Position numbers and translations under genes: made by a program. The notes under the pieces are model-generated. The model did no database searches. It was not told the DNA's origin and was given only the letters and a program-made list of their open reading frames with translations. Of a DNA stretch of 64,000 nt, positions 49,402 through 58,289 are shown one piece after another. The stretch is from assembly GCA_036251875.1 (NCBI GenBank), contig CP133960.1, forward strand, positions 2,772,258 through 2,836,257, read 5' to 3'. The stretch's first letter is position 1, and each line of letters begins with the position of its first letter. Source of the stretch: Orbaceae bacterium lpD02 (GTDB taxonomy: Bacteria; Pseudomonadota; Gammaproteobacteria; Enterobacterales; Orbaceae).

Positions 49402-49833
49402 TACCTCGATAGTTTCTATTCCCAAGTGATGTATTATTTCGCGTAAAATTAATAATATTGCGATAATATCAGGTAATAAAAGAGACGCTACCTCTTGTCT
49501 CGGTAAACCCGATATCACATCTGCTACTTGATTAAATAATTGTTCGATCTCGATTGTGCTTATCTGATTATTTTTACCAAAATGAGAGACGATGAAATGT
49601 ACATACTCATTATTCGTAAAAATTTTATCGACTTGTTGCCACTTTGCATAAATACTTTCAATCGCATTTTCAATCGTTATAATGGCTAATTCAGTTTGAT
49701 AAGGTGTCGGTAAATTATGTTTAAAATGAATGTTGGATAATGTTTCATAACCCACGTTAAAATTAATTTTATCGCTTGATGCAAAACTAAATGTTGTTGT
49801 GCTATTACCAAAATCGACGAATACACTAGCCAT
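49396..49833 (-). CDS. Protein of unknown function
   Basis: I do not recognise this 145-residue protein. It begins SVFVDFGNSTTTFSF, which resembles the phosphate-1 motif of actin/Hsp70/sugar-kinase-fold ATPases, but it is too short for a full domain of that fold and no second nucleotide motif is seen. The rest is mostly helical, ending in a hydrophobic stretch (LLLPDIIAILLILREIIHHLG) that is more likely a buried helix than a membrane segment. AGGA precedes the ATG at 49833. It is convergent with the HPr gene and has no obvious partner. Confidence 0.6.
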   Translation of the reverse strand: MASVFVDFGNSTTTFSFASSDKINFNVGYETLSNIHFKHNLPTPYQTELAIITIENAIESIYAKWQQVDKIFTNNEYVHFIVSHFGKNNQISTIEIEQLFNQVADVISGLPRQEVASLLLPDIIAILLILREIIHHLGIETIEVI

Positions 49834-50100
49834 TTTATGTGTCCTACAAAAAAGATTAATATCAATCTCAGTTTATTTTATTAATTAATATTATGCTACG
49901 ATAAAATAGATCAAAAATATAATGATTAAACGGTCAAATTAGATTAAATTAATTGTTGTCCGTGCTTTAGCTAATAAATAAATTATTTGCATATGAGCCA
50001 GATGATTTTACATTATTTTAAATATTATATTTTTTCTAACGTTTAGATTTATCTACAGTTATCTGATAATTATATGTAAATTAAAAATAGGATATAAAAA

Positions 50101-51195
50101 ATGTTAAAGATTCAAACTCCCAAAAATTACCTACAAGAACCCGGTATTTTAACTAAAATTAATTCATATGTTGCTGAGTTTGGTGATCGTGTATACATCG
50201 TTACAGGCGAAAAAGCTTGGAAACAAACTCAAAATATCATTGAAAAAAGCCTTACAGATGCAAATATTAAATATCAAATTGATTTTTATTACGGGCGATG
50301 TAATGCGGAAAAACTACAAGTATTAGCTAAAAAAGCAATTGAGTTTGGTGCTGACGCGGTTATTGGTGTAGGTGGCGGTTCGATTATGGATGCTTCTAAA
50401 GCTATTGCCGAATATGCGAATCAATTGCCGGTAATACAGGTGCCTACTATTGCTGCAACTTGCGCGGCATGGTCTCCCTTTAGTGTTTTTTATAACTTAC
50501 AAGGCGGTCATGAACAAAGCTTCCCACTCACACGTTTTCCAGAATGGATATTAGTTGATAGCAATGTGTTAGTTAAAGCACCGGTTCGTTTTCTTAAATC
50601 AGGGATTGCTGATGCTATCGCTAAGTGGTATGAGTTTTCGCCTTATTTAAAAACGAGCAATGATGTTAATTTATTATTACAACTACAAGTTGCAAAACTG
50701 ACGCTTGATATTTTAGTTGAAAAAAGCGATCAAGCAATCAAAGATAATATTGATGGGAAAGTGAGTGAGGCATTTAGTCACACCGTTGATGCGGCTATTG
50801 CACTTGCGGGGCTTGCTAATAGTGTCCGTGATAGCTCACAGCGAAGTGGTATGGCACATTCAATCCATGACAGCTTAACGCATGTTCCTCAACTTGCATC
50901 ATGGGTGCATGGTGAAAAAGTAGGTTATGGCTTAGCGGTACAGACCATTTTGGAATATCCTAATCCAAGCGATCGTTTACCATTATTAAAATGGTTAGCG
51001 AGACTCGATATTCCGCTTACACCGCAGCAGCTTTCACCTGAAATTAGCGATGAAATGTTAGTCGAAATTGGTGATAGAGTAAAAGTAAAGCCGAATGCAT
51101 ATAAACTTTTGCCATTTGATGTCAGTCCCGAGAGTATAAAAAAAGCATTATTCGAGAGCAAATCGTTAGCGGAATTAGTGAAAAATAATCCATAA
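50101..51195 (+). CDS. Iron-type alcohol dehydrogenase, YbdH/HcxA-like
   Basis: NAD(P)-dependent alcohol or hydroxy-acid dehydrogenase of the iron-containing/glycerol dehydrogenase superfamily, 364 residues. Nucleotide binding is at GVGGGSIMDASKA near 95-107. Likely metal ligands are an aspartate in SGIADAIAKW (about 178) and histidines in MAHSIHDSLTHVP and WVHGEKVGYGL. It resembles E. coli YbdH (hydroxycarboxylate dehydrogenase A, 362 residues) more than glycerol dehydrogenase, but the substrate is not certain. It stands alone, with a long AT-rich terminator behind it. Confidence 0.82.
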   Translation: MLKIQTPKNYLQEPGILTKINSYVAEFGDRVYIVTGEKAWKQTQNIIEKSLTDANIKYQIDFYYGRCNAEKLQVLAKKAIEFGADAVIGVGGGSIMDASKAIAEYANQLPVIQVPTIAATCAAWSPFSVFYNLQGGHEQSFPLTRFPEWILVDSNVLVKAPVRFLKSGIADAIAKWYEFSPYLKTSNDVNLLLQLQVAKLTLDILVEKSDQAIKDNIDGKVSEAFSHTVDAAIALAGLANSVRDSSQRSGMAHSIHDSLTHVPQLASWVHGEKVGYGLAVQTILEYPNPSDRLPLLKWLARLDIPLTPQQLSPEISDEMLVEIGDRVKVKPNAYKLLPFDVSPESIKKALFESKSLAELVKNNP

Positions 51196-51208
51196 TAATA
51201 TTTTAATA

Positions 51209-51256
51209 AATACACTAAATAAATTAGATGCTTAATCGTTATTTATTTAGTGTATT
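51209..51256. terminator. Bidirectional AT-rich terminator, 16-bp stem
   Basis: Bases 51209-51224 and 51241-51256 are perfect inverted repeats of 16 bp with a 16-nt loop, between the convergent dehydrogenase and doxX genes. The stem is mostly A-T, and both arms give U-rich 3' ends. Confidence 0.65.
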
Positions 51257-51285
51257 GTCGATCTTGGCTACTAATTTTTCGCTTT

Positions 51286-51684
51286 TTAGCTTCTAAATAG
51301 TTTCATTATGCTAAATCGTCCACCGCCTAATAATAGTAACGCAAGTGCAGTTAGCGCCATAAATGCCGGATACTCCCAGCCACCGCCAGCATTTCCAAAC
51401 GACCAACCATTTGGTGAGTGGATGTAACTAATAACAACCATCTGAATAACGGCTAATAACGCAATTAGTTGACTAAACACACCTAATAATAAAAGTAGTC
51501 CACCACCGATTTCAAATATAATTGTTAAATAACCGATTATGCCGGGAAAACCTAACGATTCAAAGTAACCCGCGGTTCCAGCTGGTGTAAATACTAGTAA
51601 TTTAGTTAAGCCATGGGCTAAATACATTGCACCTAACGCGATGCGTAGTACTAAAGCGGCTAAATCGATACGATATTGTGTCAT
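51286..51684 (-). CDS. DoxX family membrane protein
   Basis: A 132-residue inner-membrane protein with four hydrophobic helices, of the DoxX/YqjF family (AALVLRIALGAMYLAHGLTKL; GGGLLLLLGVFSQLIALL). Its function is poorly known; family members are linked to redox stress. The ATG has a GAGGAG ribosome site. It starts 24 bp after ygiD on the same strand, so the two are likely co-expressed and probably controlled by the divergent LysR gene. Confidence 0.87.
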   Translation of the reverse strand: MTQYRIDLAALVLRIALGAMYLAHGLTKLLVFTPAGTAGYFESLGFPGIIGYLTIIFEIGGGLLLLLGVFSQLIALLAVIQMVVISYIHSPNGWSFGNAGGGWEYPAFMALTALALLLLGGGRFSIMKLFRS

Positions 51685-51708
51685 TTATTTCTCCTCAATA
51701 AAAAATTA

Positions 51709-52503
51709 TTAATAATGTCCAAAAACATAGTTGTTCATCGCTAATGCTTGATAGGTAATTCCACCATCTAGCTCCGTAATTAATTCACCTTCATCGCTAC
51801 TTGCTAGCGCAATGATAAGTGGTAAAAAATGTTCATCTGTAGGGTGGGCCTCTTTAGCATAAGGGGCGAGTTTTCGATAATGCGCCATGCTGTTGAGATC
51901 ATAATTTTTTACTGCGTTTTTAACCCAGTCAACAAATGGTTTTATATAACTTAATGGTTGGTTTTCGTCATAACCAACGTCATATAAGTTATGTGTCATA
52001 CTACCAGATGTGGTAATTAAAATACCTTGATTGCGTAGTTTTTTCAAGCACTTACCAAAATTTATTGCTTGCTCTGCATCCATCGGCCAAGGAATCGATA
52101 GCTGAATAACAGGTACATCAGCCTTAGGAAATAAATATTGCAAAGGGATCCATGCACCATGATCAAGTCCTCGTATTAGATCGAGCTCAACATGAATATG
52201 TTCATCACTTAATTCGCTTTGTATTTTTTTCGCAATATCAGGCGCCCCCTTTGCATTATATTGCAACTGGTAAAGCGCTTTAGGAAAACCACCAAAATCA
52301 TGAATAGTTGTTAAATTTTTAGCTGCAGTAAGCATTGCGTTATCACGCGTTATCCAATGTGCGGATATCACCAAAACAGCTTTAATTGGCAGCTTTTTTA
52401 ACCTTTCCCCAAGTTTGGTTAATAACGGACCAGTCTTACCAGCTTCAATAGCCAGCATGGGAGATCCATGGGTAATGAATAATACGGGTAATTTTACTGA
52501 CAT
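51709..52503 (-). CDS. ygiD: 4,5-DOPA-extradiol-dioxygenase-like protein YgiD
   Basis: Class III extradiol dioxygenase (LigB) fold protein. From the ATG at 52503 (AGGAG ribosome site) it has 264 residues; the TTG two codons upstream is rejected. Predicted metal ligands are H12 in THGSP, the histidine in ISAHW (about 49) and later histidines in GSMTHNL and EAHPTDEHFLP. E. coli YgiD opens the ring of L-DOPA, but the natural substrate is not known. It is the first gene of ygiD-doxX and divergent from a LysR regulator. Confidence 0.9.
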   Translation of the reverse strand: MSVKLPVLFITHGSPMLAIEAGKTGPLLTKLGERLKKLPIKAVLVISAHWITRDNAMLTAAKNLTTIHDFGGFPKALYQLQYNAKGAPDIAKKIQSELSDEHIHVELDLIRGLDHGAWIPLQYLFPKADVPVIQLSIPWPMDAEQAINFGKCLKKLRNQGILITTSGSMTHNLYDVGYDENQPLSYIKPFVDWVKNAVKNYDLNSMAHYRKLAPYAKEAHPTDEHFLPLIIALASSDEGELITELDGGITYQALAMNNYVFGHY

Positions 52504-52634
52504 AATCAACTCCTATGGGGATTAAATAATTAAAAATCACGGTAATGATGTATTATGTAATTATTATAAATGTTAAAATTATCGAGATAAATAGATTAAA
52601 ATATGACTTATTGTCTCAAAAAATGGAACTATAA

Positions 52635-53528
52635 ATGGATAAATCAAATAAACTATTAGAAATGACCGTTTTTATTACGATTATTGATGAAGGGAGCTTT
52701 ATTGGTGCAGCGGCTAAGCTAAATTTATCTAAACAAGCAGTTTCACGTTACCTAAATGCACTTGAAAATCGCTTACAAGTAAGGTTATTACAACGCACCA
52801 CTCGAACGATTTCACTAACTTATGAAGGACAAAATTTTTATTTACAAGCAAAAAATATTATTGATTCGGTTGATGAGGCTGAAGCCATTATGCATGCCAA
52901 AAAAATTGATCCGATAGGTAGATTACGCATTAATGTTCCTGTAAGTTTTGGTATTTTAAACCTAGCACCATTGTGGCAAAAATTTGTTGATCAATACCCT
53001 AAAATCGAATTAGATATCACGCTATCTGATCGTGTCGTCAATTTGCTTGAAGAAGGGTATGATTTAGCGGTACGCGTAGGAATGCTTGAAAATTCATCGT
53101 TGATTGCACGCAAGCTAACCTCAACGCGAATTATTGCTGCGGCATCTCCTCAATATTTAGAGCAACACGGTACACCCACTCATCCCAATGAGTTAAAGCA
53201 GCACAATATTATTCTTTATAGTCATTGGGCTAAAGAAGAACGTTGGGAATTTTGGCAAGATAAATCAATGCATCAAGTACAGTTAAAAGCTAAAGTATAT
53301 TGCAACAACGGTGATACATGTCGCGCGATGATGTTAGCGCATGGCGGCATCTCATTACAACCAGATTTTATTATTGGCGATGATCTTAAGCAAGGTAAAT
53401 TAGTAGAGGTATTACCTCAGTATAGCGTTGCTGATTATAATATTTATGCTGTTTATCCAAGCCGAAAATTACTACCGCTACGCACAGAGTGTATTATCAA
53501 TTTCTTACTCGAACAATTAAATGCTTAA
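52635..53528 (+). CDS. LysR-family transcriptional regulator
   Basis: A 297-residue LysR-type regulator. The N-terminal winged HTH (residues 5-62, with FIGAAAKLNLSKQAVSRYLNALENRL) is followed by the two-lobed effector-binding domain (about 90-295). It belongs to the large CrgA/DmlR-like group. It is divergent from ygiD-doxX with a 131-bp intergenic region that should contain its operator, so it probably controls those genes and itself. The effector is unknown; aromatic or quinone-like compounds would fit the targets. Confidence 0.87.
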   Translation: MDKSNKLLEMTVFITIIDEGSFIGAAAKLNLSKQAVSRYLNALENRLQVRLLQRTTRTISLTYEGQNFYLQAKNIIDSVDEAEAIMHAKKIDPIGRLRINVPVSFGILNLAPLWQKFVDQYPKIELDITLSDRVVNLLEEGYDLAVRVGMLENSSLIARKLTSTRIIAAASPQYLEQHGTPTHPNELKQHNIILYSHWAKEERWEFWQDKSMHQVQLKAKVYCNNGDTCRAMMLAHGGISLQPDFIIGDDLKQGKLVEVLPQYSVADYNIYAVYPSRKLLPLRTECIINFLLEQLNA

Positions 53529-53709
53529 TAATAGCGATTTTAATTAAAATAAAGTCTAACAAAAATTGCATGATGTATGACTAAGATCCCAACCATCATC
53601 ATGAGTTACAATTTACAATGTATAAAAGTAGATTTTAACTATTGAACGGAATAGAATAGGCAGCTTCTTTACCTATGTTTTATATAAAAAAATCTAAGGT
53701 TTCAACACT

Positions 53710-54600
53710 ATGTCTCAATCCAAAGCACTAATGCTTGGTATTATTGCCTATTTAATATGGGGGTTATCGCCCATTTATTTTAAAAGTATTGCAAGTTTGC
53801 CTGCTAGCGAGATTATTTTCCATCGGATTATTTGGGCTGCTTTCTTTTGTGCAATTTTTATCTTATTTTATAAGCAGCATCAATGGTGGAGACCATTGTT
53901 TGAGCATCCAAAATATTTAATGGTATTATTTTGCACAGGACTCATGCTGTCTGCTAATTGGTTATTATATGTATGGGCTATCAATAATCACTACATGCTA
54001 GAAGCAAGCCTTGGGTATTATATCAATCCATTATTTTCAGTCTCGCTTGGTACTATTGTATTAAAAGAACGTATGCGTACTATGCAATGGTTTGCTGTTG
54101 TTTTGGCTTTAATCGGAGTGATCATTCAAATCATACTTATTGGTGAACTTCCGTGGATTTCACTATTATTAGCGCTCTCGTTCGCATCGTACGGTATTAT
54201 TAGAAAAATTGTACCAATTAATGTTTTACCTGGGATGGTTGTTGAAACGTGGATATTGGTTCCCGTTGCATTGCTGTGGCTTTTGTTTAACCCAGCCTCA
54301 ATGACATTAACTGAGGTTTTTTGGTCTAGTCATTTAATGTGGCTATGTATTTTAGCTGGACCACTGACGTTGGTACCGCTTATTCTATTTAATTTAGCAG
54401 CTAAAAACCTCCCTTATTCAACCATCGGATTTTTACAATATATGTCACCAACGCTAGTATTTTTATTAGCTATTTTTTATTTTCATGAAAATTTTAGTTT
54501 AGAAAAATTAGCAACATTTGGCTTTATTTGGTTAGCGCTATGTGTGTTTAGCTTAGATACATATTTAACGAGAAGGGGCGGCAAATTTATTCGCCGATAA
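53710..54600 (+). CDS. rarD: EamA family transporter RarD
   Basis: Ten-helix inner-membrane protein of the drug/metabolite transporter superfamily, 296 residues, same length as E. coli RarD. Characteristic stretches are AYLIWGLSPIYFKSI, EIIFHRIIWA, NWLLYVWAINN and SLGYYINPLFSVSLG in the first half, and LGILQYMSPT-like FLQYMSPTLVFLLAIF in the second. The gene name comes from chloramphenicol sensitivity studies; the substrate is unknown. A small AAGG ribosome site precedes the ATG. An unknown membrane gene starts 6 bp after it. Confidence 0.9.
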   Translation: MSQSKALMLGIIAYLIWGLSPIYFKSIASLPASEIIFHRIIWAAFFCAIFILFYKQHQWWRPLFEHPKYLMVLFCTGLMLSANWLLYVWAINNHYMLEASLGYYINPLFSVSLGTIVLKERMRTMQWFAVVLALIGVIIQIILIGELPWISLLLALSFASYGIIRKIVPINVLPGMVVETWILVPVALLWLLFNPASMTLTEVFWSSHLMWLCILAGPLTLVPLILFNLAAKNLPYSTIGFLQYMSPTLVFLLAIFYFHENFSLEKLATFGFIWLALCVFSLDTYLTRRGGKFIRR

Positions 54601-54606
54601 TAGTAT

Positions 54607-55572
54607 ATGAAAATAACAACTTTTTTTCGTTTACCGATTATTAGTTTTATTGCAACATTTAGTATCTTATTTTTACAATTAGTTGATAAGTTAAATGAAC
54701 TTAATAACCAAGCAATAAGTTATCATTATTCGCCAGATTTTATGCGAATTTTGGGGCTTAGCTTATTTATGTTATTGAGCACATCAATATGTTTACACTA
54801 CATTAGATTATATATGCTCAATGTTCGTAACGTTATCTTCATCATTATTACCGCATTATTGGCATTATTGCTAAGCCACTGGTCTGAAAATTATTTAGCA
54901 GATTTATTTGTTAATGTTTTTAATTTAGATAATATTGAAGAATATAAAATTTTCATATTCTGGTATCCTGTTATTAGCCGAATTATCATTATGTTATTAC
55001 TATTTTTTACGGTAGCTTTGATGAGTTATTTTGTAAAAAATCGTTTAAATTGGGCTGATGAACAAATTGATTTTGCCTTAATAGATAGTGAGACGGCTAA
55101 AAAAATACAAGTTATATATTTTATTACTGGTTATCTAGCGGTTAACTTTATTTTTCAACGCTATTTATATATCGCTGTTTACCTCTATTCTGGTGGCGGA
55201 GATCTACCCGAGTTTCATAATTTTTCGTTCTACTTATCGGCCATTATGACGTCAGTTTTATTAGTGATGTTTTTATTATCAAAGCAAGGTCATAAGTATG
55301 TTGTCGATGCTAAAAATGTCATTAAGGTAATTGGTAGAGTAGTCTTTTCTCAACTACTTATTTCTCTTATTATTTCATTGATTACTATCTATCTTGTGCA
55401 ATGGTATTTTGTTTTTACTCTGCCCGCAGATGAGATTAATCGCTATAGCCATTATGTTAGTTTACTGTATGCGATGCTAAATAGTATTTTCATTGTCTCT
55501 ATTTTGACCTGTTTAGCGAGTTATTTTGCCGGTAGATATTGGTTAAAAAAATATGATTATTTAGCTAAATAA
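54607..55572 (+). CDS. Multi-pass membrane protein of unknown function
   Basis: A 321-residue protein with about seven or eight hydrophobic segments (near 12-28, 47-65, 77-92, 123-143, 168-186, 210-227, 250-270 and 285-305). I do not recognise the family. There is no ribosome site and the ATG lies 6 bp after the rarD stop, so translation is coupled to rarD. It is rich in tyrosine and isoleucine. It may be an accessory to the transporter or an unrelated membrane protein. Confidence 0.65.
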   Translation: MKITTFFRLPIISFIATFSILFLQLVDKLNELNNQAISYHYSPDFMRILGLSLFMLLSTSICLHYIRLYMLNVRNVIFIIITALLALLLSHWSENYLADLFVNVFNLDNIEEYKIFIFWYPVISRIIIMLLLFFTVALMSYFVKNRLNWADEQIDFALIDSETAKKIQVIYFITGYLAVNFIFQRYLYIAVYLYSGGGDLPEFHNFSFYLSAIMTSVLLVMFLLSKQGHKYVVDAKNVIKVIGRVVFSQLLISLIISLITIYLVQWYFVFTLPADEINRYSHYVSLLYAMLNSIFIVSILTCLASYFAGRYWLKKYDYLAK

Positions 55573-55630
55573 ACATGATGATTTTAGCCGAGTGATTTGA
55601 TTATGTATTAATAATAAGGCGGATTAAATA

Positions 55631-56155
55631 GTGCAACCGACATTTAAAGAACAAATACACATACCGGTTAGCAAACGAAAACTTGCTATAGCTGTATTGG
55701 GATCATTCGTCTTTGTGGCATTGGGTTTGGTATTTATTTTTGGTAATTTAAAAACGCCTTCAACTCCGTCATATACTGTACTTATTGGTATTTTAGCCGT
55801 TTTCGTCTTTGGTATCTTTGCTATCTTAGGGATAAAGAGCTTATTGACTAAGGCTGGAGATCTTATTATTAACAATAAAGGTATTATCCTGCCTAAAGTA
55901 GCATTAATTGAGTGGGCGGATATTACTGGTTTTAGGGTGATCAAAATACAGGGTACCAAATTGATATTAATTGATCTGATTGATGCAGAAAAATACCTCA
56001 ATAAGTTAAATAAATTAGCTCAATTTTGCGCAGCAAAATCCCTACAGTTATATGGTGCCGCTTTCTCGATTAGCTCGAATTCATTGAAATGTAAATTTAG
56101 CTATTTAGAACAGGCGCTGCAGGACAAATTAAGAGAATACCGTCAATCGCCTTGA
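55631..56155 (+). CDS. STM3941 family membrane protein
   Basis: A 174-residue protein with a GTG start at 55631 and AAGG upstream. It has two membrane segments (about 18-38 and 50-68) and a cytosolic PH-like domain (ITGFRVIKIQ, LILIDLIDAEKYLNKL). It resembles the STM3941 family, found in enterobacteria, Pasteurellaceae and Firmicutes. Its role is unknown. It lies 58 bp behind the previous membrane gene on the same strand. Confidence 0.75.
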   Translation: MQPTFKEQIHIPVSKRKLAIAVLGSFVFVALGLVFIFGNLKTPSTPSYTVLIGILAVFVFGIFAILGIKSLLTKAGDLIINNKGIILPKVALIEWADITGFRVIKIQGTKLILIDLIDAEKYLNKLNKLAQFCAAKSLQLYGAAFSISSNSLKCKFSYLEQALQDKLREYRQSP

Positions 56156-56307
56156 TATCTTTATTTACTAATATTGTAAATTGGCTAACTAAATAGCTAT
56201 TAACACAATTTTAACTATTTTTATCATCTAAAAGCATAGCCAATATGCTTATTTATTCGTCATGTGAATAAAGTCATTATTAATACTATTTTTTTTATAA
56301 ACGAATT

Positions 56308-56348
56308 TTGCTATTATTAGTCACTAATTGATAATGAGAATAAGTCTC
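56308..56348 (+). promoter_or_regulatory. Promoter with Fur box before the siderophore operon
   Basis: TTGCTA (56308-56313), a 16-bp spacer and GATAAT (56330-56335) make a sigma-70 promoter. Bases 56330-56348 match 15 of 19 positions of the Fur consensus and start at the -10 element, so Fur with iron would block transcription. It lies 25 bp upstream of the lipoprotein ATG. Confidence 0.78.
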
Positions 56349-56372
56349 TTTTACAACAAATAGGGGTTAATC

Positions 56373-57323
56373 ATGTCCTTCAAAGCTGTTGCTGCTGCAT
56401 CTTTTTTAATCTTAACGCTTGTTATTACTGGTTGTGACAATAACAATTCCAGCACTAATGATTCGACAATACATACTATCAAAATTGAGCATGAACAAGG
56501 AACGACAGATGTTGCTGTTAACCCTAAAACCGTTGTGGTATTAAATACCGCAACGCTTGATACGATCGATGCATTAGGCATTAAGGTTACCGCGGTACCA
56601 CAAACCAGTGCGCATTTACCTGAATTTTTGAAAAAATATGAAAGTAGTGAATATGTTAATGCGGGTGGGTTATTTGAACCAGATTATGAAACGCTCAGTA
56701 ACTTAAAACCTGATTTGATTATTGCAGGTGGGCGCGCCAATGATGCTTATAGTAAGTTAAGCGAAATTGCACCAACTATTTCTTTAACGATCGATAATAA
56801 CGATTTTATAAATAGTATAACTCAGCGGACTTTACAGTTAGGGGAAATTTTTAATAAAGAAGCCGAAGCTAAGAATTTAATAAACCAATTTGAGCAAAAA
56901 ATTGCAAGCGTAAAAAATAAAACGGACGGTCACGGTACCGCGATGGTTATTATGATAAGTGGAGGCAAAATGTCGGCTTATGGCTCTGGATCGCGTTTTG
57001 GCTTTATCTATGATGAACTTGGTTTTAAGCCCGCTACTGCTTTTGCAAACACAGGTAAACATGGCAATATTGTTAATGCCGAGCTACTATTAAGCGTGGA
57101 TCCTGATTGGTTATTTGTTTTAGATCGTGATAGTGCAATTGGTAACAGCGATGCACAACCCGCTAAACAAGTCTTAGACAATCCATTAATGCATAAAACT
57201 AAGGTTTGGAATAACAATCAGATTGTGTACTTAGATTCTTCAGCTATGTATATAGCCGGTGGCTTACAAACTTACAACCAATTACTTGACCAAATCAATC
57301 AGGCTCTCAGTCAAAATCATTAA
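56373..57323 (+). CDS. Siderophore-binding lipoprotein (FatB/CeuE/YclQ-like)
   Basis: Periplasmic substrate-binding protein of the catecholate/petrobactin-type iron ABC importer family, 316 residues. A lipobox VITGC with C21 gives a lipid anchor. Then come VAVNPKTVVVLNTATLDTIDALG, VNAGGLFEPDYETLSNLKPDLIIAGGR and GHGTAMVIMISGGKMSAYG, all typical of FatB-like proteins. The ATG has AGGGG upstream and the Fur box lies at 56330. It heads a four-gene operon. The ligand class (catecholate, petrobactin or others) cannot be decided. Confidence 0.88.
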   Translation: MSFKAVAAASFLILTLVITGCDNNNSSTNDSTIHTIKIEHEQGTTDVAVNPKTVVVLNTATLDTIDALGIKVTAVPQTSAHLPEFLKKYESSEYVNAGGLFEPDYETLSNLKPDLIIAGGRANDAYSKLSEIAPTISLTIDNNDFINSITQRTLQLGEIFNKEAEAKNLINQFEQKIASVKNKTDGHGTAMVIMISGGKMSAYGSGSRFGFIYDELGFKPATAFANTGKHGNIVNAELLLSVDPDWLFVLDRDSAIGNSDAQPAKQVLDNPLMHKTKVWNNNQIVYLDSSAMYIAGGLQTYNQLLDQINQALSQNH

Positions 57324-58289
57324 ATGAAATTGCATTATTTAACTATTGCTATTATTAGTATTATAGGCTTATCAATTATAAGCCTATTCACTGGTGTGAG
57401 TGATATATCACCATCCTCTTTGTGGTCAAATTCTCATATACGTGATATTTTTTTTATTAGCCGAGTGCCTCGAACTATTGCATTATTATTAGCCGGCAGT
57501 GCAATGAGTGTTGCGGGCTTAATCATGCAACTGCTAACCCAAAATCGTTTTGTTGAACCCTCATTAGCAGGGACAACACAATCGGCAAGCCTTGGCCTTC
57601 TTATTATTATGATCTTTGTACCGTCGGCATCGATTATAACTAAAATGATTGTTGCAAGCTTATTTGCTATGGCTGGCACGGTACTCTTTATGCTTATTTT
57701 GCGCAAAATTGTGTTGAAATCAGCGTTAATTGTTCCTCTTGTTGGCATTATGTTTGGTAGCGTCATTAGCGCGATCACTATTTTTCTTGCGATGCATTAT
57801 GATTTACTTCAGTCGTTAGGTGCTTGGATAGGTGGAGGGGACTTTTCCAGTGTAATACAGGGGCGTTATGAGCTTTTGTGGTTAGTTGGTCTATTAACAT
57901 TATTTGCTTGTTGGGTAGCCGATAGTTTTACCGTTGCGGCAATGGGGCGCGAGTTTTCAACCAATATTGGGCTTAATTATCGCCGCGTAATGCTAATGGG
58001 TTTATCGGTCATCGCAGTTGTTAGTGGGATAATTATTGTGGTGGTTGGAGCATTGCCATTTTTAGGCCTAATTGTGCCAAATTTAGTTAGCTTAATGATG
58101 GGCGATAATATCCGTAAAACAATTCCTTGGGTTTGCCTGATGGGCGGTGGGTTAGTTTTATTATGCGATATTATCGGTAGAGTTATTCGCTATCCGTTTG
58201 AAATTCCAGCTAGTACTATTTTAGGCGTTATTGGTGCGGTTATTTTTCTTTTCTTATTAATTAATCAATCTAGATATGCAAAAAGTTAA
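57324..58289 (+). CDS. Iron-siderophore ABC permease, first FecCD subunit
   Basis: FecCD-family inner-membrane permease of 321 residues with about nine or ten helices (SRVPRTIALLLAGSAMSVAGLIMQLLTQNRFVEPSLAG is the family's conserved N-terminal region, and GALPFLGLIVPNLVSLMMG the conserved late one). The ATG overlaps nothing but follows the lipoprotein stop directly. It overlaps the next gene by 14 bp. It pairs with the second permease to form the transmembrane pore. Confidence 0.9.
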   Translation: MKLHYLTIAIISIIGLSIISLFTGVSDISPSSLWSNSHIRDIFFISRVPRTIALLLAGSAMSVAGLIMQLLTQNRFVEPSLAGTTQSASLGLLIIMIFVPSASIITKMIVASLFAMAGTVLFMLILRKIVLKSALIVPLVGIMFGSVISAITIFLAMHYDLLQSLGAWIGGGDFSSVIQGRYELLWLVGLLTLFACWVADSFTVAAMGREFSTNIGLNYRRVMLMGLSVIAVVSGIIIVVVGALPFLGLIVPNLVSLMMGDNIRKTIPWVCLMGGGLVLLCDIIGRVIRYPFEIPASTILGVIGAVIFLFLLINQSRYAKS

